This document shows, piece after piece, positions 7,301 through 16,300 of a stretch of 21,673 nt of DNA. Made by a program: the position numbers and the translations under genes. The notes under the pieces are model-generated. The model was not told the DNA's origin. It saw nothing but the letters and a program-made list of their open reading frames with translations, and made no database searches. Numbering within the stretch: the first letter of the stretch is position 1; each line of letters starts with the position of its first letter. This DNA is from a virus: positions 1-21,673 of IMG/VR virus record IMGVR_UViG_3300023176_007343; one strand, given 5' to 3'.

Positions 7301-10300
7301 ATCTGAAACTAATTTGATATCGTTAACAATAGCAGATGCTGATGTATCTTGACCAATCATTTCAATTGTTGTGAATCCAGATTTAATATATCCACCAAAT
7401 TCATCAATAGCAGATGCTGCTAAAATGTCGATGTCAATATTAAGAATTTCTGAATTTGCTGAATAATTTTCTGGAATATTTGTGGACTTTGTGGTATCAT
7501 ATGGATTAATAGAATATGTTTTGTATGTGTTTACATCAATTACATCCTGACTGTTTGTAAGAGAACTCCCACTAACAGTTGTTGTTGTTTCTAATGGACC
7601 ACTCTTGTGATTTGGTGGAGCAATTCTACCTCTGAAAATTTCTTCACCATCATAATTAGTTGCTTTTACAGTAGCTCCTGGAACAAAGGTTCCAGAAGTC
7701 ATTGTGATTTGTAAAAGTTTTGGAATAATATCAATTTGATTACTTCCATCAAAGAATGCATAGTGTTGTGTAAATGGTTTCAGGTTGTTTGCTTCAAACT
7801 TAACATTCCTAGATCTCATATAAACGGCATCAACCGTATCTAAGACCTTTGTCTTAGTCCAAGTTTTTGTCTGAGCACCAGATTGATTTACTGTCTTAGT
7901 TTGAGTTACTTTTACTTCCGTAAAGTTATCAACACTAGGAGTAAGAATTATAGTTCCATTATAATTTAAAATATTAAATGGATTTATATTTTCAGTTGTG
8001 GTAGCAAGTAGATTTTTTATCTCAGTTTCTACTTCTGTATAATTTAAAAGTATAGAATTACCTGTTTTTATAATATTTTTATCTGGGAATACTGATGGTG
8101 GTAAGTTATCAACACTCGTGTCTAATGATGCATCAATCGTTGCAATTTTTGGTGCAAAGGATGTTATTTCTGTAAATGCTTCCAGTTGCTCATTTTGAAC
8201 ATCAATCTGACATTTTATCTTCGACTCTTGCAAATCAATTTTGCTTCCATCATTGAAAGCATCTACAAAGAATCCGCTCTTGAATTTATCAAATCCATTA
8301 GCATCTTTTACTTGAAGTGTTTTTGTATCAACTTCAAGAAGAGATAAAGTTGTAAGATTTTCTAAAGTAGAAACTCTTTTATCAATATCTCCAATATCTC
8401 TCATTGTATACCTTCTATTATCTTTGAAGGTGATACTTACATCGTTAATATCATACAAATATGCAGGCAACTCTATAGTTGCGAGAAGCATTAAATCTTC
8501 TTTGTTTACAATTTCTGGTTCTACAGGATTTAAAGAAGAAACCCCCTTGATAACACTGAATATCCCATCTTTTTGGAGAACGATTCTATCTATTCTTGGT
8601 AAGTAATATTCATAACCAAGAATAGAATCTTCTTTAGGAGTGACTACAAGAGTTGGATTTGGACCAGTTGCAAAGTTTCTACTTACAGGTGCAAATGGAG
8701 AAGCATTTGTTACAGTAAATTCTGATACTCTTGGTCTAAAGTCGAGAGTATCAGATGCTCTTAATTCCCCATTAATATCGGGAATGTCTTCCTTAAATCT
8801 TTCAGCATCATAAGAATTTACTGTGTAAACATCGCCAGTATCCGATGCAAGAACATCGTAATGGTCAAATACAATTTTGAGTCTATGGCTAGGAATGTAA
8901 GAATCATCTTTTCTTACAATTCTGGAGTAATCATAATACTCACTTCTTCCACCTTTATCTAAGGTATATTTTTGAGTTATATCCTGATAATTGCCCTTTG
9001 TGAAAGATACTACAATAGAATCCACTTCAGATTCATCAAATGTAACTAATTCACCAACATCAAATGATTTGTTATTCAGAAGAACGACTTGTGCGTTTGA
9101 TGCAGAGTCTATTTGAACAACTTGAGCAATTGCTCCGCTAGTTTGTCCTTTTACTTTTTCTCCAACAATTGCATTAGTATTTAAAGCAGCCGCAGCAGAA
9201 ACTTGTATAACATCTAGTGTTGGATTTGCAGCACCTAAAGATTCATAAACTGCTAATATTTTAGCAACATCTGGAAGATTTAATGAAATTTCCTTATCTT
9301 GAACTCTTAAACCATAGAAATTATTTTGAGTTAGACCATTAACATTAATAGAAGTCTTGGAAAGAATTACATCTCTTTGTGCACTTCTTGTATAAATCTT
9401 CTTCTTACTAGTAATTCCTTGCTTCAACAGCGAAGCATTGACTGTTGCCTGACCACTTACGAATGATAATCCATCAAAATTTGCTCCAGACCCACCTCCA
9501 GTTAAGGTTAAATCTGGATCTGTAGAAACAACACCATCTGCTTCATTGAAGAACGAATACTTTTCTGCACTATATGACTTATAAAGAGCACTTGATATTC
9601 CTGTTGGTGCAGTTAAAGATCCATCTCCAACAGCATCTACAGTTATGTTGTTTAATTGAACTGTAATACTTAATTGAGAGTCTTTAAGATCTACTGCTGA
9701 AATATTTTCACTTGGAAGTTCTGCGTATAATCCACCACCACTCTTAATTTCGCCAACAGCAAGAGAAATGGGTCCAACAAATTCAGTGGCTGGAAGAGCA
9801 CCATCACACACTTCAGCGGGTTGATTAGTGATAGCTTCAACAGTTAAAGTTGTAGAACCTGCTCCAACTGCAGTTACTCTGTTAAATGTTGGTACAACTT
9901 CATCTGATTTATTGTATTTAATAATAGATCCAACTTTTGCACCTAAGAATCCATCTTGAAGCGAAGATGTTACATTACCGCCAGTTGAAATAGTCGCATC
10001 AAAATTTCCAAGTTGTTTGAACTTCTGATCTATTAAAATAGTGTCTGCAGTAAAATCGAAGGCGGCATCGCCTCCCATTGGATCTGCCTGATAAATCGCT
10101 TTTACATCTTGCTGACCATGTTTTGTTACGGCAGTAATAGTTCTTGAATTTTCTTCAACTTCATTGATAATGATCTGTTCACCGACAACAAAACTTCCAG
10201 ATACCTGAGTTAAAGTTAATGCTGTTCCATTAGTAACATCATTTAGCAAATATCCAGAGGCATTGCTAGTTTTACCTCTAATATAAGAAGTATCATTGAG

Positions 10301-11728
10301 AGTAATATTAGTGTTGATGGTTAAATCTGTATAGACATTTACATCATACAGATACAAATTCCAAGATGAAGCGTCATCTTCATAAGAATTTCCATCTAAA
10401 TTGAAAGAATATACTCTAGCGTCTCCAATAGTTGTTGCCGTACCAACACCGTCGTTGTTTAATCTTCTATCCAACAAACTTACAGTATTTTGATTTCCAA
10501 TACCGATAAGCGGAGTTCCAGTTACATTATTTACTTTTACTAAAGTTCCAAAATCTAAAGGAATTAGACCACTATCAACTTTATCTGTATCCCTTGATTT
10601 TTCGGTATCAATGATGATGGTTTCTTCGTTTTCAATCCTATATCCCTTAACATAAGAAATTCCAGGAGAGAATTTTACAGACATCAAGTCATCTGATGGA
10701 GTATTTCCACTCGCAGTTGTTTCACCTTCAGTATAAATTCCCTGATTACCAATTTCATTATCAAGAGTTTCTTTGATTTCAATTTGATACTCTTTTACAG
10801 AATAATGACCAGATTCTTCGTAAGTTCTTTTTGCAAGTTTGTCGTCTAACTTTGTAGCAGCAGGAGATGGTAAAATATTTTCTACACCATTTATAATCTT
10901 AACGAGTTCAATAAATGATGTGTCGTTAAAATCATCGAGTGATTTTTTGGTAAGTTTTGTCGTTATTTTTAACCTATCTGCTCCAGGAGCAGAGAAGTTT
11001 GAAAATCCCTTAGCATTATCATACAAAGAGGGATCATCCTTAGCATTTACTAACTCTTCGTCTATACTTAGACCAACTCTATAACTTGGAGTATTTGTAT
11101 AGGCATCCAGAACAATATTATCAGCAGCAACATCAACAAATGTTCCTCTTATAAAGTAAACACCTTCTTCAATAGAAAACTTAGATCCTATGTTACAAGC
11201 ATTATCACTAACTAAAGTTGCAATACTTTCCCCAGCATTAACTACAACATTACTGTAAGTAAAAGATTCTTCTGTTGTTAAAACTTCACCATTTGTAAAG
11301 AATACGGTCTCATTATCGGTACCAGACTCCGTATACTGAACAAATAATGTGAGGTTTGTAATTCCTTCTGATTCAGAAATATTTAAATATTTGTCTACCT
11401 TAGCAACTATACCAGATGTTTGTCCTTTTATCTTTTTGCCGACCAGTTGATCAACATAAGAAGACAAATTAATTCCAAGATGACTAGAATTAATTTTTAC
11501 AGAAAAATATTGATTATTGAGAGCAAAATTGCCTGGAATTACTTTTTGCCCTTCAGAAAAAGAGTTGCGCCCAAAAGACTCAATTTGATTTTGTAAAACT
11601 GATTGGAGAGTTGTTAATTCTCTAGCCTGAATTGGAAATCCAGGTCTGAACAAAACCTTATAAAAATTATTAAATTTATCAAAATCGTCGTAATATGGAC
11701 CTACATTGAGATTTGTTTTTTGTGCCAT
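4349..11728 (-). CDS. Giant DUF4815-type baseplate/virion structural protein (2,459 aa)
   Basis: The start, MAQKTNLNVGPYYDDFD, then FRPGFPIQARELTTLQSVLQ and NQIESFGR, is the typical opening of the DUF4815 family in marine myoviruses. Later family blocks are YYDYSRIVRKDDSYIP to DTLDFRPR (about 928-1005) and YTMRDIGDIDKRVSTLENLT with FKSGFFVDAF (about 1110-1160). A Lys-rich patch sits at about 1494-1541. Residues about 1600-1720 hold a PLAQTFFTGEDNITC module that resembles carbohydrate- or wall-type beta sandwiches by its 'FKTKPG ... AGTEYAIVLLSP' pattern. GxGY repeats occur at about 1870-1930, an ERG-like module near 2080-2100, and a C-terminal beta domain from about 2310. No membrane segment is seen. 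It sits between gp8 and gp13, where T4 has genes 9-12, so it is probably the outer baseplate or fibre-anchoring protein. The family call is strong; the exact role is inferred. It starts three bases after the gp8 stop. Confidence 0.88.
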   Translation of the reverse strand: MAQKTNLNVGPYYDDFDKFNNFYKVLFRPGFPIQARELTTLQSVLQNQIESFGRNSFSEGQKVIPGNFALNNQYFSVKINSSHLGINLSSYVDQLVGKKIKGQTSGIVAKVDKYLNISESEGITNLTLFVQYTESGTDNETVFFTNGEVLTTEESFTYSNVVVNAGESIATLVSDNACNIGSKFSIEEGVYFIRGTFVDVAADNIVLDAYTNTPSYRVGLSIDEELVNAKDDPSLYDNAKGFSNFSAPGADRLKITTKLTKKSLDDFNDTSFIELVKIINGVENILPSPAATKLDDKLAKRTYEESGHYSVKEYQIEIKETLDNEIGNQGIYTEGETTASGNTPSDDLMSVKFSPGISYVKGYRIENEETIIIDTEKSRDTDKVDSGLIPLDFGTLVKVNNVTGTPLIGIGNQNTVSLLDRRLNNDGVGTATTIGDARVYSFNLDGNSYEDDASSWNLYLYDVNVYTDLTINTNITLNDTSYIRGKTSNASGYLLNDVTNGTALTLTQVSGSFVVGEQIIINEVEENSRTITAVTKHGQQDVKAIYQADPMGGDAAFDFTADTILIDQKFKQLGNFDATISTGGNVTSSLQDGFLGAKVGSIIKYNKSDEVVPTFNRVTAVGAGSTTLTVEAITNQPAEVCDGALPATEFVGPISLAVGEIKSGGGLYAELPSENISAVDLKDSQLSITVQLNNITVDAVGDGSLTAPTGISSALYKSYSAEKYSFFNEADGVVSTDPDLTLTGGGSGANFDGLSFVSGQATVNASLLKQGITSKKKIYTRSAQRDVILSKTSINVNGLTQNNFYGLRVQDKEISLNLPDVAKILAVYESLGAANPTLDVIQVSAAAALNTNAIVGEKVKGQTSGAIAQVVQIDSASNAQVVLLNNKSFDVGELVTFDESEVDSIVVSFTKGNYQDITQKYTLDKGGRSEYYDYSRIVRKDDSYIPSHRLKIVFDHYDVLASDTGDVYTVNSYDAERFKEDIPDINGELRASDTLDFRPRVSEFTVTNASPFAPVSRNFATGPNPTLVVTPKEDSILGYEYYLPRIDRIVLQKDGIFSVIKGVSSLNPVEPEIVNKEDLMLLATIELPAYLYDINDVSITFKDNRRYTMRDIGDIDKRVSTLENLTTLSLLEVDTKTLQVKDANGFDKFKSGFFVDAFNDGSKIDLQESKIKCQIDVQNEQLEAFTEITSFAPKIATIDASLDTSVDNLPPSVFPDKNIIKTGNSILLNYTEVETEIKNLLATTTENINPFNILNYNGTIILTPSVDNFTEVKVTQTKTVNQSGAQTKTWTKTKVLDTVDAVYMRSRNVKFEANNLKPFTQHYAFFDGSNQIDIIPKLLQITMTSGTFVPGATVKATNYDGEEIFRGRIAPPNHKSGPLETTTTVSGSSLTNSQDVIDVNTYKTYSINPYDTTKSTNIPENYSANSEILNIDIDILAASAIDEFGGYIKSGFTTIEMIGQDTSASAIVNDIKLVSDISGSIIGSFFLRKPKYVYTFTKKKKLSKKQIKKGFTKDSETNTVTVPDITLLGNTKKKYKKNNLQEVVTNKDKLFTTGTKTFKLTTSKTNAIDGPGKPSIGNAEALYTSTGVIELVKQTTVKMKKHLDPLAQTFFTGEDNITCTSVDVWFKTKPGTQTGISTGITDNIIESDGEPTVTLQLVEVTDDAKPSQNLVISDSQVILQASEVSVSPDASEVTNFKFKTPVPLKAGTEYAIVLLSPSSNDYEVWISQTGNADVSPNSLPESESIVSAKQYTGGALFRSQNGSLWTENQNEDMKFRINKAEFVTTPGTVYFYNNLSNTSPEYQLEENSILTLPRKISVGFGVTDVLNGDLTIGTKVSHGTVSTGLTNPSGIIENVGGGITDTGTINDFITITNTGIGYSAGEFTNVDLYSIQASGTGAQATVYVSAVGIVTGVTITTAGSGYVVGDLLGITTSQVQKGKGAQITVDEIGGIDTLYLTNVQGEDFTTTDPLCYFNTPTTVVSLASTTITSSTDSTDTRFDGNTIRVAQINHGMHGLGHVVSLTGIQPDSIPTTLDVAINTTDTTVAVANTAIFTTFENSTATSGYLKIDNEIMRYTSIGSGQLTVTRGVNPTSHAANSKVYKYELNGISLTRINSDEGNEVTHSGNGNTGAAGIISNDTGIDEYFLKINRSATTSFLGGTLGAITSGTSMRSFTDENAVGGKNVKATRNLQFNAIKTNIVIDGISDKVSANSQIRTVSGRSADGTETLFADQGYQSIDNNALTPLSSVRTIASRPNETTDTILSTLPQSRSFTYAVTLDNSGDKNLSPFIDYSSATVELHRNRLNKPIADYVLDPRVNLVAGDPHAYLYVTQKVDLEQPATSLKVLVDAYRHSSADFRVLYQLFKVESSNNIETYELFPGYDNLKDTNADGFGDLVVDVTKNNGKADAFLPASVDGEFYEYQFTADDLDKFNGFRIKIVASGTNEAYPPIFKNLKVIALA
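5425..5490 (-). repeat. TRGxxPTSH module in the 2,459-aa protein
   Basis: The encoded segment 'LKIDNEIMRYTSIG ... LTVTRGVNPTSHAANSKVYK' has the same order as two segments of the neighbouring giant protein: D-E-x-x-x-V/Y, a strand, V-x-RG-x-x-x-T/S, H, then V-Y. It is one of three copies in the window. Confidence 0.6.
5955..6110 (-). repeat. Two GxGY repeats in the 2,459-aa protein
   Basis: Two consecutive segments, 'ITNTGIGYSAGEFTNVDL' and 'ITTAGSGYVVGDLLGI', are separated by an Ala/Gly-rich 'GTGAQATVYV' stretch. This is the same order of elements (strand, G-x-GY, strand, G-A-A strand) as in gp14, gp8 and the gene 7-position protein. Confidence 0.65.
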
Positions 11729-11731
11729 TTC

Positions 11732-13285
11732 TTAGAATTCCAGGATAATTTTAACGTCTTCTTTTTGTCTAGGGCTTCTTGTAATTGCAGGACGATTATC
11801 AATATAAATTATTTCTCCTGACTTTTTATTTATCTCATAATTGGCGATTCCATTTGTGAAGTTAGCGTCAAGAGATACTATTTGATTTGATACTGTAGTT
11901 GTAACTCCACTAAATCCCGTTTCGATAGCTCCACTAAAACTAGTAGATTCTATTGTTCCTCCACCAGACTCAAAAGCGTAAGATCTTGCATCTGTTGAAA
12001 CAGTGCTATAATCACTTTGATCTCTATTTGTTTGATTGAAGTGTAAAGATCTATCTTGGAAATACTTCAACACTCTGGTTGTTTCATCATAAGAAGCAAC
12101 AATACCTCTTGCTGTACCTTCAGTGACTGTTTGTGTGATTCTATCTCCAACAGCAGGTTCTCCAGAAAATGCTGCTGTTAATTTTATAGCACCAAGTGCC
12201 GAGAACTGATTGCTAGTAATTACATTATTCGATCCAAAAGCAGTTGGATTTTTTACAATACCAATTTCGGAAAATACTGTGTCTGATGGAAAATCTTTTA
12301 CAGAATCATCAAATCTAGCATAAACTAAAACTCTATCAGCACCTAACTCTTTGTATAAGTCAAATCCATGACCTCTTGATGGAGGAATAATTGGAATGAG
12401 GTGTGCGGGAGTTGTAATTGTAGATGGTTGATATGCGCTTAAATCAACCATTCCGTAAGTATATCCACTACCACCTGCCGAAATCACAGCACTTGTTACT
12501 TGTCCACCAGTAATAGTAACAACAACCTGACCACCAGTTCCATCTCCAAGTATTGGAAGTTCTACTTGGTTTGCGGTTTTATAACTTGCACCAGGATTTT
12601 CAATATAGACTTTTTTTATTTGATTTTGATTTTCATCAGAATCTCCATTTTCCCTAACTGCTGTTATTTGGGCATTGGTTGATGTACTCCAGTTGTTTGG
12701 TAATGAAATATATTCTGTTGAATCAAATTTTACAATATCACTTGGAGTTACTGTAAACAGATACTTCCACAAATATCCATCACCACTATTCCCTGCAGCC
12801 GCTGGTTCTAAATCAGTAAATGTTGGCTCGTCTAATGAAGCATTTCCATTTGTATTGATTCCAGAAGAACCATTATCAATACAAATGTATACCTTATACT
12901 CGCTATTCATTACATAATAATTTGAATCATATAAGCGAGCAGATTGTGTTATTGGAGATGGATTTGTAAGACTGTAATCATGTCTGTACATTTCATACTT
13001 GGTTCCCCTTGCCCAATCTATTCTTCTTACAACTCTTCTAACATTATCAGTCGTTGCTCTCTTCCCAAATATCATATTATCTCCAACAAAATTGGAGTAA
13101 TCAATACTATCATCTGGATTTGGTGTATCAGTATTCCAAGTAGCACTTCTTTCTGCAGAACCAGCAGTCGCAGTTGGATTTGATAAACCTACAAAAACAT
13201 AATATGAGTTATCAGTGTCCGAAATTGAGTCAACAAAGTTACTCGCATTCAATATTCTAAATTGATCCGTAACTATCGCAGGCAT
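11732..13285 (-). CDS. 8: gp8 baseplate wedge protein
   Basis: 517 residues, against 334 for T4 gp8. The gp8-like features are MPAIVTDQFRILNASNF at the start, YYVFVGL (about 28-34), RVVRRIDWARGTKYEMYRHD (about 84-103), NYYVMNSEYKVYICIDNG (about 122-139), GDGYLWKYLFTVTPSDI (168-184), PPSRGHGFDLYKELGA (301-316), and a C-terminus ITRSPRQKEDVKIILEF. Two wedge-internal GxxY repeats (VYIENPGASYKTA and ISAGGSGYTYG, about 226-278) may account for part of the extra length. In T4, gp8 dimers join gp7, gp10, gp6 and gp53 to build each of six baseplate wedges. It has a perfect TATAAATA late promoter 19 bases upstream but no recognisable Shine-Dalgarno, so the mRNA leader would be very short. The identification is firm on the conserved motifs and the order gp8 then gp13/14. 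Confidence 0.9.
   Translation of the reverse strand: MPAIVTDQFRILNASNFVDSISDTDNSYYVFVGLSNPTATAGSAERSATWNTDTPNPDDSIDYSNFVGDNMIFGKRATTDNVRRVVRRIDWARGTKYEMYRHDYSLTNPSPITQSARLYDSNYYVMNSEYKVYICIDNGSSGINTNGNASLDEPTFTDLEPAAAGNSGDGYLWKYLFTVTPSDIVKFDSTEYISLPNNWSTSTNAQITAVRENGDSDENQNQIKKVYIENPGASYKTANQVELPILGDGTGGQVVVTITGGQVTSAVISAGGSGYTYGMVDLSAYQPSTITTPAHLIPIIPPSRGHGFDLYKELGADRVLVYARFDDSVKDFPSDTVFSEIGIVKNPTAFGSNNVITSNQFSALGAIKLTAAFSGEPAVGDRITQTVTEGTARGIVASYDETTRVLKYFQDRSLHFNQTNRDQSDYSTVSTDARSYAFESGGGTIESTSFSGAIETGFSGVTTTVSNQIVSLDANFTNGIANYEINKKSGEIIYIDNRPAITRSPRQKEDVKIILEF
12445..12620 (-). repeat. GxxYK / GxGYT repeat pair inside gp8
   Basis: gp8 residues about 223-283 contain 'KVYIENPGASYKTANQVELP' and then 'VTSAVISAGGSGYTYGMVDL', separated by a Gly/Val-rich 'GGQVVVTITGG' stretch. 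This is the repeat family found in gp14. It sits between the conserved YLWKY block and the PPSRGHG block, so it appears to be an internal elaboration. Confidence 0.65.
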
Positions 13286-13303
13286 CTTAATAGGTTTTTT
13301 CTG

Positions 13304-13311
13304 TATTTATA
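13304..13311 (-). promoter_or_regulatory. T4-type late promoter TATAAATA, upstream of gene 8
   Basis: A perfect TATAAATA on the minus strand lies in the 36-base gap between the gene 7-position gene and gene 8. In T4 this element alone is recognised by the late sigma-like gp55 with gp33 and the gp45 clamp. It ends 19 bases before the gp8 ATG, so the expected transcript would begin only about 12 bases before the start codon. It is the best match in the window. Confidence 0.85.
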
Positions 13312-13321
13312 CTACTATGAA

Positions 13322-16300
13322 TCAAAGTATAGTGTTTATACCAATCAGAGCACCAGTATCTCTCAATCCAAATCTTTCACTTCTTCTTTGAATGAATGGG
13401 AAAGTTGATAATCCAGAATCAATAGTTAATCCAGTAACACCAATAGATATTGGATTATTAGATCTCGTAAAACCAGAAATTTTTCCAACAGAGAAGTTTC
13501 CGACAGGACTTGATGTTGCAATTCCACTTGTGTTAATTCCAGTTGTGTTAATACCAGAATGTACATTACATGTAATTAATCCAACATTTACACCTGGAGT
13601 AGATACTGCAGAAATGATGTATATATTATCCACATAAGTGGTTCCAATACCAACCGTTGCAGCATCAGAATCATTAACAGAAGTGACTCCAGAACCAACA
13701 AGTGTATTGTAGATATAAATTGGATCACCAACTTCAAGACCTTGTGCTACATTGAGAGCATCACCAACATTATCAAGTCTAGCCAAATCAAAAGTAATAG
13801 CAAGAGGATGACCTCCAGTTCCAACAGAAGTTGAAATTCCAGTCAAAACACCGACAAAGTTTCTAATTTGATTTGCAGAACCAAAGTTGGTTACAAGTTC
13901 AGAAGAAACATTTGTTGTTGGAGCAAGGACATTTGGTATAATTGAAGTAGAGTATCCAAGTCCTCCTGTTCCTATTGCTACAGAAGTAACAGTTCCAGAA
14001 GCACTAACAGTTGCTGTTGCTGTTGCTGCAATTCCTGTATTTGTATTTGGAGGTGGTGCAATAGAAAGGGTTATAGTTGAACTTGGAGTATATCCAGATC
14101 CACCAGTGGTAATAGCAATATTTGAAATTGTTCCTCCAACAGATACTGTTGCACTAAATGCAGCAGCAACTGGATCTGTAGTACTTCCAATAATCAACGC
14201 ATTCAAATCTGTATTTTGAATGGTTGCTAACGATTCTGTTTCTTCATATTCAAATAACAATCCATTATCAACAAATATTTCAGTATCAGTCGTACTAAAA
14301 TCACCAATTATTTTAGCACTTGGATAAATTTGTGGTTCAAGTGTATCTCTTGTCTTGTATATGTCTTGATTATTAATTCTCTTATCAACCTTTTGCTTAA
14401 TCCAATCAAATGGTTTGTAATTAACCTCATCAATTCCAAGACCAGTATAGATATCAGTCTCAACACTATCTGAAGTTGGAATACCAACAACAGTTCTGTT
14501 TGATTCTTGATCTACAGTAGTCAAAATTAAATTATTTCTCTTGAGTCTAATTTCATCACCAATCTTAATAGTTTCTCTAATTTCAGTAAAGACGCTATCA
14601 GTTCCTCTTGTTCCTCTGTAGAAGAAGATTGAAATATCATCTTCAGATTTTGGTGCAGTTGTGAAAGTGAAAGAAGATCCGCCATCAAAAGTGTAGTTAA
14701 CGCCTGGTTCTTGAATCACACCGTTAATGAATATTAAAAGGATGGAATCTAAATCAATATTTAAAGAATCTGCATCATTTGGATCAATTTCAATACTCAA
14801 CAATTCACTGTTATAATAAAGTGGGAATCTTGTTCTAATACCGTTTTGAAGTGCACTAATAGGATCGATGTAATCAAGTTCTCCAAACTGCCATGCTGAG
14901 AAGGAATCGTTAAATGTTTCCAATACTGTTAACTCAAAGTCCGCAAGTGGGGATGCAAGATTTGCATCAGTTACAAGACCAACTGGTCTGAATACATCAC
15001 CTTTCTTAAATCCATATCCAGGTCTAGCAATACTGAATGATTTGACCTCAAACAAAGTAGAACCAATACCGACAGTATTTGCAGCACCAACTTCCAGATT
15101 GAGAAGTAAGTTTGAACCAGTGTCGGTTGTTGCTCCAATTCCAAGACGAGATACACCTTCAACTCCAAGGTTTGAATATGAAGGTTCTGATACAAATATT
15201 TGTGGATTGTTGTATCCAGTACCACCAGCACCAACAGTAAATGTTAAAGTTCCACCAGCACCAACAGTTGCTGTTATAGTAGCTGCGTCACCGCCAGCAT
15301 CTTGTGTTGGGTCTGATACCGCAACACCAACGGCTCCAAAGTATCCAGAACCAACAATATCAGTAGTTCCTAATCCAACAGATGTGATTGCTCCAGTACC
15401 GTCAATAACCGCAGTTACAGAAACACCTACAAGAGGAGCGAATCCAAGACCTGGTGTAGATGCGAGGGAAACAATAACCCCACCTCTTGGGAGTTGATTT
15501 TGATTTACATCATATTCGGAGATTAATAATCCACCAGCAGTTGTAATTCCACTGAATACCACGCTAGAAATACCAGCATTTTCGGAGAATTGATAATTGT
15601 TTCCGGTATTATTATCAGTTGTTGGTGTTTGGAAAATATCATTGATGAACAATACTCCACTACCAGTCTCAATTCCAGTGGTATTTGCACCACCAACAGT
15701 AAGAGTGTATGTTTGACCAATACCAGTGAACGAATCGCTTATGTTGTCGTAGATTTGATTACTTGAATAATCTTTTCTTAAATATACTCTTCCATTGAAT
15801 GTTGATTCTGGAGATTCCAATTCTGAAGAATTCAATATATCTAAAGGATCTCCTAATGGTGCTTCAGTAAAGTGAATCTTGTTTTTAACAATATTAAATG
15901 AACCAATATAAACTCTAGCAGTCGTAAGACCTGCGTGAGTAGTTGCTGAAGATCCAACAAATCCTCTTTCAACTTCAACAAGTGCAGTTGTTCCAATTCC
16001 AGTGATTGGACCCGAAGAAGTAGTTCCAAATCCAACTGAAGTTACATTGAGATATTCATCTTCAATTCTAAGGATATTTCCTGGAGTTATGCTAGAAATT
16101 CCAGAGAGAGCAAAGATAGTCTCTGTAGAATTAATTCCAAATGTGAGAGAGTGATTGATTGCTGTATAAGCAATAGGACTCTGGACAACACCATCAATGG
16201 AGATAATAGATTTCTCCATCTTCTTGACCATTTCTAATTCGTGAGCATTGCCCTTTCCACTCACATCCGTAAATGTAACTCCAATACCAGATGTAGTTGC

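Noticed and set aside
11827-11834. GATAAATA on the minus strand, about 100 bases before the 2,459-residue gene
   Set aside because: It is inside gp8 coding sequence, farther from the start than the three credible boxes, and expected by chance.
13312-13335. Short inverted repeat (ACTAT...ATAGT) after the stop of the giant gene, considered as a terminator
   Set aside because: The stem is only five AT-rich pairs and there is no following U-run in the right place. It cannot be told from chance.
13887-14219. Plus-strand frame of 110 residues
   Set aside because: It is antisense to the GGSGYT repeats of the giant protein and has no independent start signals.
15042-15497. Plus-strand frame of 151 residues, Pro/Thr/Val-rich
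   Set aside because: It is a shadow of the repeat region of the giant minus-strand protein, for the same reason. Its composition follows from antisense Gly/Thr/Ala codons.
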